Counted from the stretch's first letter, positions 8,591-15,783 are shown. The stretch: 37,869 nucleotides of DNA from UBA1764 sp045642565 (GCA_045642565.1 JAZUJE010000024.1:1-37869), one strand, 5' to 3'. A program made the numbers and translations. Notes: generated by a model from the letters alone, not told the origin.

Positions 8591-9835
8591 CTATAAATTC
8601 CAGCTTGAATTTGGAACTATATGTTCTTTATTAATTTTTGTAATTCGCCTTGATTCAAAATAAAAGCGTTTATCATCTGCAATCCCCATGGAAAAGCTTT
8701 TGCGAACCAAACAACCGTTTTTTATTACATCTTCAAACAGTTTATCTTTATCAAATTCTTTCCAACAAATTGCCAAGCTGTGTTCCGGGTCTTCGGCCTC
8801 GAGCTTTTTAGTATTTTCAATACCATGTATATAATCAATCGATACTTCCGGATGATTTTCTAAATATTTATCCAGCTTCGGTTGAAGTTCTTGGAGACTT
8901 GGAGGATTTTTTGCATCAAACCCAAGCTCTGATTGAATTTCTTTTGCGTCGACATTTTTTAAAATTCTATTAATAACTTCGAATATCATCGACTCATCAT
9001 ACAAATTAACAAGTTCAACCAAAGCATATCTTGCAGGATGATTCTCTTGTTGAGATTGCGGAATAAACCTTTTAAATTTATCCCATTGAGACTTTGCAGC
9101 GGCTAAGCTGTGATTACCATCGCCGACAGCAAAGAGCATCCCCTCCTTAGCCTTTTGCTTCAAATCAAGAAGAATATCTGCAATACCATCAAGTTCTTTA
9201 TCTTCGCCAATAAAGAAGCCCTGTAAGTGGCCAGAGTCTTTCATTAAATCAAAATCATAAAGCTTATTTTTCGTGCAATCCTTTTCCAAATAGCCATTTA
9301 ATTTATTCTCTTTATCTTCATATAAGACCATAATATGAGGACATTCTAAAGGGGCTTTGGATCTGATTTGCATTCTTGCCGGCAGTCTTTCTTGTACAGT
9401 TTTTTCTGTCGCTCTTATTAAAGCTTTATTTCCCTCTTCGTATTCATAGCATTCCAAATCAATTGCGAGCATCAAACCCTTGCGAATTTTTCCGTTCTTA
9501 AGAGTACGCTTAACATATACCATACCGGGATCAAGCTCATCCATGCTTCCATTCACAAGAAAGAATTTCATGTTAGCGGCTAAAAGCTCTTGGTGATCTT
9601 TGTGTTCTTCGCTATCAGCTTTTCCATCCTTGCCAAGCCATGCTTCCGGCATAATAAAATATAAGCTGGAAGGTTCCTTGCCAACATAGTTTTTCACCTC
9701 ATCCCAATATTCCGGTTCTGAAGTATATTGATCGCATGCTATGCAAGCAAATTTGCTTAAATCCATGCGAGTATTAGGAATAACAATCTCCGGAACAATA
9801 GCTCCGACTTGCTTTAGCTTTTCTTTATAATCCAT
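8591..9835 (-). CDS. DUF1015-family protein of the serine operon
   Basis: The 414-residue soluble protein matches the DUF1015 family: an N-terminal DYTSEP-like block (CDQYTSEPEYW), a central VGDGNHSLAAAK motif resembling the DGHH loop of ParB/Srx-fold proteins, and a C-terminal RKSFSMGIADDKRFYFESRRI block. The family often sits beside serA and serC in Clostridia, and no phosphoserine phosphatase gene is present here, so a role in serine or phosphoserine metabolism is a reasonable but unproven inference. The frame can start at TTG 9844, but I prefer the ATG at 9835, one base after the serA stop. It is the last gene of the operon. Confidence 0.85.
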   Translation of the reverse strand: MDYKEKLKQVGAIVPEIVIPNTRMDLSKFACIACDQYTSEPEYWDEVKNYVGKEPSSLYFIMPEAWLGKDGKADSEEHKDHQELLAANMKFFLVNGSMDELDPGMVYVKRTLKNGKIRKGLMLAIDLECYEYEEGNKALIRATEKTVQERLPARMQIRSKAPLECPHIMVLYEDKENKLNGYLEKDCTKNKLYDFDLMKDSGHLQGFFIGEDKELDGIADILLDLKQKAKEGMLFAVGDGNHSLAAAKSQWDKFKRFIPQSQQENHPARYALVELVNLYDESMIFEVINRILKNVDAKEIQSELGFDAKNPPSLQELQPKLDKYLENHPEVSIDYIHGIENTKKLEAEDPEHSLAICWKEFDKDKLFEDVIKNGCLVRKSFSMGIADDKRFYFESRRITKINKEHIVPNSSWNL

Positions 9836-9836
9836 A

Positions 9837-11003
9837 CTAATCAATAACTCTTACTCTAATTACACCATCAATTGTCTCTATATCTTTTGTAAGTGATGCC
9901 GGAATCTGTTCGCTAAAATCCATAATTGTATATGCAAGATTTCCACGTGCCTTATTAACAAGATTTTCAATATTAAGCCCATGACTAACGACATTGTCTG
10001 TCATCTTGCCAAGCATACCAACCTTGTTTTCGTGTATAACACAAACACGAGGGCCTTCTGCTCTTGCAAATCTTACATCAGGGAAATTAACTGAATTTGA
10101 AATATTTCCGTTTTCAATATAATCAATAGTTTGGCGAGCTGCCATAACGCTGCAGTTATTTTCAGCTTCAGGAGAGCCCGATGCTAAATGCGGAGTTACG
10201 ATTATATCATCACGCTTTGCCTGTCTTGGAGTTGGGAAGTCTGTTGCAAAGCCGGCAAGCTTCTTACTATCAAGAGCATCACAAACAGCATCATTATCAA
10301 GAATCGGGCCTCTTGCATAGTTAATTAAAAATGCTCCATCCCTCATCTTTGCAATTTCTTTAGCTCCGATAAATCCTTTTGTTTTTTCATTTAAAGGAAT
10401 ATGAACTGTAACTACATCTGAAGCTTCGAGTAATTCGTCAAGCTCTGATACAAATTTTGCATATTGAGATAATTCTTGAAGTTTGGAATGTGTCAAATAA
10501 GGATCATATGCTAAAACATTCATTCCAAGAGCACAACAAGATCTAATCATACGAGAGCCTATTGCTCCGGCTCCGATAACACCAATGGTCTTGCCTAAAA
10601 TTTCTGGCCCGCGGAATTTTTCTTTTCCGCTTTCAACTGCCCCACCGGCAGCAATATCTTCATCTGATAAAGATTTTACCCATTCCATTGCTTTTGGCAT
10701 ATTACGCATTTCTGCTATCATAGCAGCAATAGTCATTTCTTTTACAGCATTTGCGTTTCCGCCAGGACAATTAAATACGCAGACTCCCATTTGTGTAAGC
10801 TTATCAATTGGAATAGTATTAACTCCGGCACCAATTCTTGTAACGGCCTTTAAATTGTCACCGAATTTTTCATTATGAAGAGGAGTGCTGCGAACAAGAA
10901 TAATGTCCGGATTTTCTTCGTTATCTACTATGCTATATTTATCAGATGTAAAATCTTGAAGTCCGATTTCTGCTACTTTGTTATATCTTTTTATCTTGTA
11001 CAT
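9837..11003 (-). CDS. serA: D-3-phosphoglycerate dehydrogenase
   Basis: The 388-residue enzyme oxidises 3-phosphoglycerate to 3-phosphohydroxypyruvate with NAD, the first step of serine synthesis. The substrate domain carries RSTPLHNE and RIGAGVNTIP. The NAD Rossmann motif is GVIGAGAIGSRM (about residue 140). Catalytic regions NYARGP and VTPHLASGS with the active-site His are visible. From about residue 318 an ACT-like regulatory domain follows (RVCVIHENKVGMLGKMTDNV), which in related enzymes binds serine. The short single-ACT form is usual in Firmicutes. The gene overlaps the serC stop by one base and is followed by the DUF1015 gene. Confidence 0.95.
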   Translation of the reverse strand: MYKIKRYNKVAEIGLQDFTSDKYSIVDNEENPDIILVRSTPLHNEKFGDNLKAVTRIGAGVNTIPIDKLTQMGVCVFNCPGGNANAVKEMTIAAMIAEMRNMPKAMEWVKSLSDEDIAAGGAVESGKEKFRGPEILGKTIGVIGAGAIGSRMIRSCCALGMNVLAYDPYLTHSKLQELSQYAKFVSELDELLEASDVVTVHIPLNEKTKGFIGAKEIAKMRDGAFLINYARGPILDNDAVCDALDSKKLAGFATDFPTPRQAKRDDIIVTPHLASGSPEAENNCSVMAARQTIDYIENGNISNSVNFPDVRFARAEGPRVCVIHENKVGMLGKMTDNVVSHGLNIENLVNKARGNLAYTIMDFSEQIPASLTKDIETIDGVIRVRVID

Positions 11004-12091
11004 TATTTGTTGTTCCTTTCAAATTCGTTCATAAAGTCTGCGAGGTAGTTAACGCCTTCAATTGTCATACCGTTATATATTGAAGCTCTAAGCCCACCAA
11101 CAAGTTTATGACCTTTGATATTTATAATATTTTTTTCTTTTGCTTCGGCAATAAACTTGTCTGTAAGTTCTTGGTTAGGCAAAGTAAAAACTACATTTGT
11201 AATGCTGCGATCTTCTTTTGCAACCGGATTTTTATAAATTGATGAATTATCAATCAATTCATAAAGTGTGTTTGATTTAATAATGTTGCGCCGTTGCATT
11301 TCACTAACACCGCCCTGCTTTTTAACCCAGTTAAAAACAAGTGATGCCATATAAATCGACCAGCATGGCGGAGTATTATACATGCTCGAATTATCAATTT
11401 GAGGCTGATATCTAAGCATAATAGGAACAAGCGCATCAACAGGATCAAGCAAAATATTTTTCTTTACTATTACTACTGTTAAACCTGCAGGTCCCATGTT
11501 TTTTTGAGCTCCGGCATAAATCAAATCATAATCTTTAATATCAATTTCTTTTCCTAAAATCGCAGATGACCAATCGGCAACAAGCAGTTTATCTGCATGC
11601 TTAGGAGTTTTATGATATGTAGTTCCAAAGATTGTATTATTTCCCGTGATATGCAAATATTTTGCATCTTTTGGAATATCATCATCGCTAATCTTCGGTA
11701 TATATGTATATTTATCATCACGGCTGCTAGCAACAACCACGGCCTTGCCCCAGCGATTCGCTTCATCGATTGCCTTGTGAGCAAAATTACCCGAATCAAT
11801 ATATGCCGCAGTTTCTCCCTGATGCATTAAGTTCATAGGCACCATAGAAAACTGCATGGTTGCCCCACCTTGCAAAAATAGCACGGCATATTCATTTGGA
11901 ATATCCATAAGTTCGCGAAGTGTAGCTTCTGCATTATCAATAATTTCCTGATAATTTTTTGATCTGTGAGACATCTCCATTACGCTGCATCCGGCCCCTG
12001 GATAACAGAATAAATCTGCCTGGGCCTGCTTTAGAACCTCTTCAGGAAGTGTAGATGGACCTGCCGCAAAATTATAAGCTCTTTTTTCCAT
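11003..12091 (-). CDS. serC: Phosphoserine aminotransferase
   Basis: The 362-residue PLP enzyme converts 3-phosphohydroxypyruvate and glutamate to phosphoserine. It opens with the class-V aminotransferase signature YNFAAGPSTLPEEV, carries GGATMQF for phosphate binding, and has the Schiff-base Lys in YAGAQKNMGPAG. The frame is open to a TTG at 12166, but that extension runs through the leader terminator. The ATG at 12091, with GAGG about seven bases upstream, is the true start. It is first in the serC-serA-DUF1015 operon and is controlled by the upstream serine-codon attenuator. Confidence 0.96.
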   Translation of the reverse strand: MEKRAYNFAAGPSTLPEEVLKQAQADLFCYPGAGCSVMEMSHRSKNYQEIIDNAEATLRELMDIPNEYAVLFLQGGATMQFSMVPMNLMHQGETAAYIDSGNFAHKAIDEANRWGKAVVVASSRDDKYTYIPKISDDDIPKDAKYLHITGNNTIFGTTYHKTPKHADKLLVADWSSAILGKEIDIKDYDLIYAGAQKNMGPAGLTVVIVKKNILLDPVDALVPIMLRYQPQIDNSSMYNTPPCWSIYMASLVFNWVKKQGGVSEMQRRNIIKSNTLYELIDNSSIYKNPVAKEDRSITNVVFTLPNQELTDKFIAEAKEKNIINIKGHKLVGGLRASIYNGMTIEGVNYLADFMNEFERNNK

Positions 12092-12100
12092 ATAAAACCT

Positions 12101-12131
12101 CAAATAAAAATCCGAAGGCGTGGGCCTTCGG
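12101..12131 (-). terminator. Leader attenuator terminator upstream of serC
   Basis: On the minus strand CCGAAGGC (12131-12124) and GCCTTCGG (12119-12112) form a perfect eight-base-pair GC-rich stem with a CCAC loop, followed by ATTTTTATTTG. It lies between the leader peptide and the serC ribosome binding site, so it must be read through for serC expression. Confidence 0.9.
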
Positions 12132-12230
12132 AATAAGTTCTGATTTATAAGTCCAAAGCCACGCAAACTAATGTTCCAAAGAGGAACTTGAGCTACATGA
12201 TGAACTTGATAACCAACTTTTTTTCATAAC
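12112..12230 (-). promoter_or_regulatory. Serine-responsive transcription attenuator RNA
   Basis: Between the predicted transcription start (about 12230) and the terminator lie three parts. First, a serine-rich peptide frame (12227-12168). Second, a small hairpin GTTCC/GGAAC at 12187-12173 inside its last codons. Third, the segment GCGTGGCTTTGG (12164-12153) starting four bases after the stop codon. That segment is complementary, with two small bulges, to the terminator's 5' arm and loop (12131-12118), about twelve pairs, so it can act as an antiterminator. A ribosome finishing at the UAG would cover it and favour termination; one stalled on Ser codons would leave it free. Seen: the sequences and pairings. 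Inferred: the mechanism. Confidence 0.85.
12168..12227 (-). CDS. Serine-rich attenuation leader peptide of the serC operon
   Basis: Sixty bases encode MKKSWLSSSSCSSSSSLEH and a UAG stop. Ten of 19 residues are serine, using UCA four times, AGU three times, and AGC, UCC and UCU once each; only UCG is absent. The lone Trp and Cys codons specify amino acids made from serine. The AUG lies nine bases after a consensus -10, so the mRNA should begin about three bases before it, with no Shine-Dalgarno site. The frame sits exactly between promoter and attenuator of a serine-synthesis operon, which is the layout of his/trp/thr leader peptides. It is not expected to have a function as a protein. I know of no named counterpart. 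Confidence 0.9.
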   Translation of the reverse strand: MKKSWLSSSSCSSSSSLEH

Positions 12231-12236
12231 AGCAAT

Positions 12237-12265
12237 ATTCTACTTTAATGGACCTGTACTGTCAA
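12237..12265 (-). promoter_or_regulatory. Promoter of the serine operon
   Basis: Perfect -35 TTGACA (12265-12260), a 17-bp spacer and -10 TAGAAT (12242-12237). The predicted start is near G12230, three bases before the leader-peptide ATG. Confidence 0.88.
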
Positions 12266-12309
12266 TAAGTTTAGAGATTATGCGATTTTAACTTGGGAAA
12301 AATTGTAAA

Positions 12310-12370
12310 TCATTTAAAAATCCGCTATATGCAGCAGCACGCTTTTATCGTGCTGCTGATGCGGTTTTTC
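12310..12370. terminator. Large bidirectional terminator-like hairpin
   Basis: CAGCAGCACG pairs perfectly with CGTGCTGCTG around a CTTTTAT loop, extended by outer CCGC/GCGG arms, with TTTTT on the right and AAAAA on the left, so it can stop transcription either way. On the minus strand it isolates the serine promoter from transcripts coming from the RNA-gene region to the right. Confidence 0.8.
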
Positions 12371-12457
12371 GAAGTTTATAACTCCGATATAGACGGCTTT
12401 TACACTTGTAACTGCAGTAATTTCTAATGCAAAAGCCTGGAGAATAATGAAAAAGAA
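12371..12457. other. Structured non-coding stretch
   Basis: No convincing ORF. The main feature is a hairpin with outer arms GGCTTTTACA/TGCAAAAGCC (about 12394-12437, ten pairs with one G-U when read on the minus strand) around the near-palindrome GTAACTGCAGTAA. It lies between the terminator of the candidate small RNA and the bidirectional terminator, and could be a second small RNA or a degraded duplicate. No clear promoter of its own. Confidence 0.4.
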
Positions 12458-12649
12458 TTAAAAAACGCTGCGGATCAATCGCAACGTTAAAAAATACATA
12501 CAAACAAAAATATTTGTTTTATCCTTCAAACGCTGACGAAATTAGCTGACGGGCTAGAAGAAGAAGGTCTCCTTGTGATAACTCACATTCGCCCCAAAAT
12601 ACGGGTCTTCCGCTAAGGTACAACCTTATTAAGCGATTTATTCACTTAT
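12458..12649 (-). ncRNA. Candidate ~190-nt small RNA (identity uncertain; 6S-like size)
   Basis: This is a transcription unit with no ORF. A promoter (12683-12656) points into it. It ends at an intrinsic terminator: AACGTTGCG pairs with CGCAGCGTT at 12488-12464, followed by TTTTTT. Inside are clear hairpins: CGCT-AAGGT/ACCTT-AGCG (about 12606-12635), TGTGA/TCACA with a GTTA loop, AAGG/CCTT, and an outer CCTTC/GAAGG pair closing a domain that contains two GTCAGC repeats. The length fits 6S RNA, and the place next to tmRNA is gene-poor and RNA-rich, but I cannot demonstrate the open central bubble of 6S, so this name is only a candidate. Confidence 0.5.
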
Positions 12650-12655
12650 GTCTAT

Positions 12656-12683
12656 ATTATATTCTAATAACCGTAAAAAACAA
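12656..12683 (-). promoter_or_regulatory. Promoter of the candidate small RNA
   Basis: TTGTTT (12683-12678), a 16-bp spacer and a perfect TATAAT (12661-12656). The expected start is near A12649, inside a region with no gene. Confidence 0.65.
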
Positions 12684-12804
12684 GTCTGTTTACGCTAAAA
12701 TTTAAGCGAATACGCTTTGATTTTATATCTTTTTTAATAATATCGTAATATTCGCAAGGCCTTTTTTGTTGTACAATATTTTTGCTTAAGACTAAGCAAA
12801 CCCT

Positions 12805-13178
12805 GGGGGCGTAAAGGTTTCGACGGGGGTGTGGAAGTCGGGTAAGCGAGCCGTAGTTGGCCCAGTCTACGTTAAACAGAGCTCGTTAAAAAGAAACGCT
12901 AAAACAAACTTTAATTACGCAGCAGCTTAGTCTGCATTAGCGCCCAATATTGGCGCACGCGCGTCGGCCCTTTGTCACCCACAGCTTTGGATACCGGCGT
13001 CGACTATGTGGGAAAACCGTCTTAAAGTTCTCGGTATAAGACGGGACTAACGAGATAGATTTAAGAAAGTCGTGCTGATGGGTCTTTCCTATTTCGAAGC
13101 AAAAACTATCAGATGCGCTCGGAGAAAGCCTTATGGAAATGCTTTCGGACGCGAGTTCGATTCTCGCCGCCTTCACCA
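12805..13178 (+). ncRNA. ssrA: Transfer-messenger RNA (tmRNA)
   Basis: This 374-nt RNA rescues stalled ribosomes and tags the unfinished protein for degradation. The 5' GGGGGCG pairs with CGCCTTC near the 3' end (two G-U), followed by ACCA, forming the alanine-type acceptor; GAGTTCGATTCTCGCC gives the T arm. The tag frame after GAAAC begins GCT at 12898 and encodes (A)KTNFNYAAA before TAG at 12928, ending in the hydrophobic Ala tail that proteases recognise. A perfect eight-base-pair hairpin (TTTGCTTA/TAAGCAAA, 12781-12800) precedes the mature 5' end, probably in the trimmed leader. A TACAAT -10 lies at 12772. Its partner smpB is about 700 bp downstream on the other strand. Confidence 0.97.
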
Positions 13179-13185
13179 GAAAATA

Positions 13186-13218
13186 AAAGACTCACCCAAT
13201 TGGGTGAGTCTTTATTTT
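13186..13218. terminator. Bidirectional terminator between ssrA and the convergent lipoprotein gene
   Basis: AAAGACTCACCC and GGGTGAGTCTTT form a perfect palindromic stem with an AATT centre and T-rich flanks in both directions. Confidence 0.93.
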
Positions 13219-13236
13219 GCTTATTTTGCTTTACGA

Positions 13237-13872
13237 TTATTCAGCGTAAACAATATCAAATGAAATGCCAAGGAATTCTACGCCACCAATAGTAAGCGCT
13301 CTGATGTCATTTTCTGAGTAGTCATCCATGTTTGCAATTTTAACATCTTCCGGAAGTGAAAATTTACCATAGAAGATTGGCCCATCGTAATAAAAATCAT
13401 AACTTGTCATATCATCAGTCTGAGTCCAACCAGAGTTATAAAATCCCATCTCTTCGAGTTCGCCAAAAGTTTTACCAACAAGAGCATCGACATCAGCCTG
13501 AGTTGGAACGAACTGTGTAATATCTGTAACTGTCATATCACTTAATCCTGAAAGATATGCAATCTTTTGTTCATCGCTATCTTCTGCATCCCATGGAATT
13601 GCGTCCAATGCATCGCAATCATCCTGTGTCATAGAAGCTTCAGCTTTATATACTTCGCTGTAGTCACAGTCCCCTTCAGCAGTTTCTTTTACGATTAGTG
13701 CTTTAAATCCGCCTTCAGTGTCGTAAGTGTAGCCTCTCATAGAAAAACCTTTGTCCAAAATTTCAGTGAGCGCATTTGACTTTACTTCTGGCTTTTGTTC
13801 TTCTTTTGCACCACAAGCACAAAGTGAAAATATAAGTGCAAGTGCTAATAATAAAGATACTAATTTTTTCAT
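13237..13872 (-). CDS. Putative lipoprotein of unknown function
   Basis: The 211-residue product has a typical lipoprotein signal (MKKLVSLLLALALIFSLCAC) with lipobox SLCAC and Cys20 as the likely lipid site. The mature part is acidic, with several Tyr/Trp-rich stretches, and resembles no family I can name. The ATG has GGAG at a good distance. It is the last gene of the smpB cluster, nine bases after the smpB stop, and may be unrelated in function. It ends at the shared bidirectional terminator. Confidence 0.82.
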   Translation of the reverse strand: MKKLVSLLLALALIFSLCACGAKEEQKPEVKSNALTEILDKGFSMRGYTYDTEGGFKALIVKETAEGDCDYSEVYKAEASMTQDDCDALDAIPWDAEDSDEQKIAYLSGLSDMTVTDITQFVPTQADVDALVGKTFGELEEMGFYNSGWTQTDDMTSYDFYYDGPIFYGKFSLPEDVKIANMDDYSENDIRALTIGGVEFLGISFDIVYAE

Positions 13873-13881
13873 ATTTTTCTC

Positions 13882-14343
13882 CTATCTTCTTTGAGCTTTA
13901 ATTTGCCTATCTATATTGCGCTTCGCATCGCGTTTTGCAATGTCCTCACGCTTATCATAAAGCTTTTTGCCTCGAGCTATTGCTATTTCCATTTTAAGCC
14001 TTCCTTTAGGATTCAAATAAACTTGAATTGGAATCAGCGTAAGCCCGTCTTGCATCAGCTTTTGATTTATTTTTCTAATCTCCTGTTTATGAAGTAGCAA
14101 TTTTTTCGGTCTAAGCGGTTCACTATTAAAACGATTACCTTGTTCATACGGACTGATGTTTACGCCATAAGCCCACAGTTCCCCGTTATTATCTATCTTA
14201 GCAAAAGAATCACGCAAACTAATGCCACCAGCTCTTGCAGATTTAATTTCTGTTCCGGTAAGCACTATACCAGCTTCTACAATCTCTTCAAAGAAAAAAT
14301 CATGACGAGCCTTTTTATTACTTGCGATTAATTTGCCTTCCAC
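13882..14343 (-). CDS. smpB: SsrA-binding protein SmpB
   Basis: The 153-residue protein binds tmRNA and brings it to stalled ribosomes. It has the family's N-terminal NKKARHDFFFEEIVEAGIVLTG block, the GTEIKSAR-G-ISLRDSF signature, ISPYEQGN, and the basic C-terminal tail (KREDIAKRDAKRNIDRQIKAQRR) that fills the mRNA channel during trans-translation. It starts with GTG, overlapping the lepB stop by one base (TAGTG). Its RNA partner ssrA lies nearby on the other strand. Confidence 0.97.
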   Translation of the reverse strand: MEGKLIASNKKARHDFFFEEIVEAGIVLTGTEIKSARAGGISLRDSFAKIDNNGELWAYGVNISPYEQGNRFNSEPLRPKKLLLHKQEIRKINQKLMQDGLTLIPIQVYLNPKGRLKMEIAIARGKKLYDKREDIAKRDAKRNIDRQIKAQRR

Positions 14344-14876
14344 TACAATTTACCTAATTTACTAAATGGGAAAAGTCTAAATACAGCTTTGCCCATGATT
14401 CTATCCATACTGATAAAACCAACTCTCTCATCACGACTGTCAGTTGAGTTTTGTCTATTATCACCCATGCAGAATAGACAGCCATCAGGAACAACTACCT
14501 CTTGCATATCTGAGGCTGTATATCCATCTTTTGTATATGTTTCATCGAGTGTTACGCCGTTTAAATAAACACTGCCATCGGAAATAGCAACTGTATCACC
14601 CGGAACCCCGATTACTCTCTTAATAAGCAATTTGTTTTTTCCATTAACATTTTCCAAATCACTTTGAAAAACAATAATGTCACCAAGCTTAGGCGAACCC
14701 CCAAATAATTTATATGACTGTTTGCTTACAAATAGATAATCTCCATCACTAAGTGTGTTTTCCATTGAATGCTCTCGTACAATTGTTGGCTTAATGAAAA
14801 ACAAAATTACTAATGCTATAGCGACTGCAATCACTATATCAATTATCCATTCTTTTGCATTATCACTTAATTTCAT
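14343..14876 (-). CDS. lepB: Signal peptidase I
   Basis: The 177-residue membrane-anchored protease cuts signal peptides from exported proteins. It has one TM helix (residues 11-29) followed by the catalytic domain: Ser37 in EHSMENTL, Lys86 in LLIKRVIGVPGD, and the GDNRQNSTDSR box near residue 138. This is the short single-anchor Gram-positive form. It overlaps the end of the rluA-type gene by 14 bp and the smpB start by one base, so the three genes are one transcript. Confidence 0.95.
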   Translation of the reverse strand: MKLSDNAKEWIIDIVIAVAIALVILFFIKPTIVREHSMENTLSDGDYLFVSKQSYKLFGGSPKLGDIIVFQSDLENVNGKNKLLIKRVIGVPGDTVAISDGSVYLNGVTLDETYTKDGYTASDMQEVVVPDGCLFCMGDNRQNSTDSRDERVGFISMDRIMGKAVFRLFPFSKLGKL

Positions 14877-15774
14877 TTATTTGATCCTTTCCAAAAATCT
14901 CTTCTGCCTTATCCCTAAACTCCTTTGGAAGTGGAGCTTCTATCACTTTTCCATCATCCATAACAAGCTTTGCCGCATGCAGCATTTGAGCACTGCCTTT
15001 GCCGTATTTTGGATCGCCGTATATCGGATGATTTATACTTGCAAGATGAGCTCGTATCTGATGAGTTCTTCCCGTAACAAGCTCTACCTCTACAAGGCTA
15101 TATTGGTTATTATAAATCAATGGCCTTATGATAGTTTTTATATATTTGCTATCAGGCTGCTCTGTTTTATAAATTCTTACTTTATTGGTTTTGTGATCCT
15201 TTACAAGATATCCTGTCAGCTCAATTTCTTTATCAATCTTGCCAACGCAAATTGTCTTATAAAATTTTGAAAAATTATCAACGCCCAAGCGAAGTGCTTT
15301 GGCATTTTTCCCAAAGACCACAAGTCCTGTTGTGTTTCGATCAAGTCTATGTACAGGGGCCGGAGTAAAACTTTTTTCCACGCGAGGAAGATATTCGCCC
15401 TTTTCTATTAAATAATCAATCACTTGGTTTGTGAGAGTATTTTTCTTTTCTGTTTTATCTCCGTGAACTAAAAGTCCGAAAGGCTTTACGACAACTAATA
15501 TATCATCATCTTCATATGCAATGCTAAACTGACGTTTTGCATGAGAAGACTTTTTCTTTGCACTAAGTCTATCAAGCTCTTCATCCATAATGTAGAGTTG
15601 AAGTACATCGCCTTCGTTTAAAAAAGTCTCTTCTTTTGGACGTTTCCCATTTAACTTAAGGTCTTTTCGTATGATTTTATAAATAGCCGAAAGAGGAGCA
15701 TTACATAAATATTTTTTTAAAAATCTATCTAATCTTTGCCCTGCATCATTGGCACTTATTTCAAGCTGTCTCAT
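14863..15774 (-). CDS. RluA-family 23S rRNA pseudouridine synthase
   Basis: The 303-residue enzyme has an N-terminal S4 RNA-binding domain (residues 1-60, AGQRLDRFLKKYL) and the RluA catalytic core with HRLDRNTTG, where Asp145 is the nucleophile that isomerises uridine. The later ELVTGRTHQIRAHLASINHPIYGD block is typical of RluC/RluD types. The exact target uridines cannot be assigned. The ATG is nine bases after an extended -10 and shows only a weak AGG, so the transcript is probably near-leaderless. It heads the rluA-lepB-smpB-lipoprotein group. Confidence 0.93.
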   Translation of the reverse strand: MRQLEISANDAGQRLDRFLKKYLCNAPLSAIYKIIRKDLKLNGKRPKEETFLNEGDVLQLYIMDEELDRLSAKKKSSHAKRQFSIAYEDDDILVVVKPFGLLVHGDKTEKKNTLTNQVIDYLIEKGEYLPRVEKSFTPAPVHRLDRNTTGLVVFGKNAKALRLGVDNFSKFYKTICVGKIDKEIELTGYLVKDHKTNKVRIYKTEQPDSKYIKTIIRPLIYNNQYSLVEVELVTGRTHQIRAHLASINHPIYGDPKYGKGSAQMLHAAKLVMDDGKVIEAPLPKEFRDKAEEIFGKDQINEIK

Positions 15775-15783
15775 AACCTAAAT

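Noticed and set aside
12092..12166. N-terminal extension of serC from a TTG codon
   Set aside because: It would translate through the attenuator terminator, has no ribosome site, and serC homologues start at the AAGPSTLP region.
12092..12265. T-box riboswitch before serC
   Set aside because: No T-box consensus (AGGGTGG-like) and too short; the Ser-rich ORF and antiterminator explain the leader.
12937..13176. 79-codon minus-strand ORF
   Set aside because: Entirely within tmRNA on the opposite strand.
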